From Methylophaga nitratireducenticrescens (lineage in GTDB: Bacteria > Pseudomonadota > Gammaproteobacteria > Nitrosococcales > Methylophagaceae): DNA of 64,000 bases. Below the pieces are notes generated by a model. That model was not told the DNA's origin and did no database searches. It saw only the letters and a list, made by a program, of their open reading frames with translations. Of this stretch, positions 63,850 to 64,000 are shown piece after piece (the first letter of the stretch is position 1; every line of letters starts with the position of its first letter). The stretch spans positions 1,178,001 to 1,242,000 of the forward strand of contig NC_017857.3 in assembly GCF_000260985.4 (NCBI RefSeq). Reading direction: 5' to 3'. The position numbers and the translations under genes were made by a program.

Positions 63850-64000
63850 TTAATGCTGCGATTTATATCGCATCAAAAGCCACAGGAAAAACGGTCCGCC
63901 CAATAACGTGGTAATAACACCCACAGGTAATTCTGCAGGGGCAATGACTAGTCTGGCAAGCGTATCGCAAATCACCAGAAAGCTACCTCCAAAAAGCAAT
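63850..64000 (-). CDS. FecCD-type ABC permease, C-terminal fragment
   Basis: The last 50 codons of a gene that continues past the right edge. The peptide [20 protein letters not shown] and [20 protein letters not shown] is the unmistakable end of the FecCD/BtuC permease family, which carries siderophores, heme or cobalamin. The substrate cannot be read. The 70 bases between its stop and the MepK-like gene show nothing notable. Confidence 0.85.
   Translation of the reverse strand, partial: LLFGGSFLVICDTLARLVIAPAELPVGVITTLLGGPFFLWLLMRYKSQH

Overview
The window is chromosomal DNA from a gammaproteobacterium. The proteins are full-length and proteobacterial, including TtcA, DbpA, TcdA, PqiABC, Rnk, YidH and an EmrE-type pump. 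Base composition looks moderate, neither GC-rich nor strongly AT-rich. A complete ectoine-degradation operon and large mechanosensitive-channel and transport content suggest a marine or halotolerant lifestyle. A Methylophaga-like methylotroph would fit, but nothing here proves the genus. No rRNA, tRNA, CRISPR array, integrase or intact insertion sequence was seen.

Layout. 1-2.7 kb: the start of dapC, a DMT exporter, a VOC protein, then about 1.1 kb without genes that holds two copies of a DnaA-box-bearing repeat. 2.7-14.2 kb: housekeeping genes on the minus strand (ttcA-moeA-mobAB, folE2, queD, dxs-ispA-xseB, DUF2007, a NlpE/META lipoprotein, rnk) with a retropepsin-like protease and ribF on the plus strand. 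14.2-18.2 kb: an unusual TIM-barrel/LPS-kinase fusion, an EmrE-type pump, YidH and a 2OG-Fe(II) oxygenase. 18.2-24.3 kb: ferredoxin-NADP reductase and doeB2-doeD-doeA-doeC for ectoine breakdown. 24.4-28 kb: pqiABC. 28.2-30.4 kb: small genes and an ArsR-controlled DUF318 permease with two clear operators. 30.4-37.5 kb: a DGPF/YciI-VOC-SnoaL operon and its likely ECF42-type sigma factor, separated by a pseudopilin and a GGDEF-EAL gene. 37.5-46.6 kb: assorted membrane, lipoprotein and transport genes, a large MscS channel, and a gene interrupted by two in-frame TGA codons. 46.7-51.6 kb: dbpA, a diguanylate cyclase and a BigR-type sulfide/persulfide operon. 51.7-54.3 kb: YbaK, a UPF0016 manganese exporter behind a yybP-ykoY riboswitch, an HExxH protein and tcdA. 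54.4-64 kb: TgpA-DUF58-MoxR, an encapsulated-ferritin homologue, tatD, ggt, trhO, a Tat-exported MepK-like peptidase and the end of a FecCD permease.

How genes work together. Ectoine is opened (DoeA), deacetylated (DoeB2), transaminated (DoeD) and oxidised to aspartate (DoeC). The BigR operon links a persulfide sensor to a rhodanese, a TauE-type sulfur exporter and a persulfide dioxygenase. The predicted ECF42 sigma factor has a matching promoter in front of the DGPF operon. Two GGDEF proteins connect the region to c-di-GMP.

Signals that go beyond routine annotation: a dispersed palindromic repeat family (four copies, one of them inside the manganese riboswitch), the duplicated DnaA-box element, the two-TGA open frame, the orphan encapsulated ferritin, and the four-cysteine insert in DoeD.
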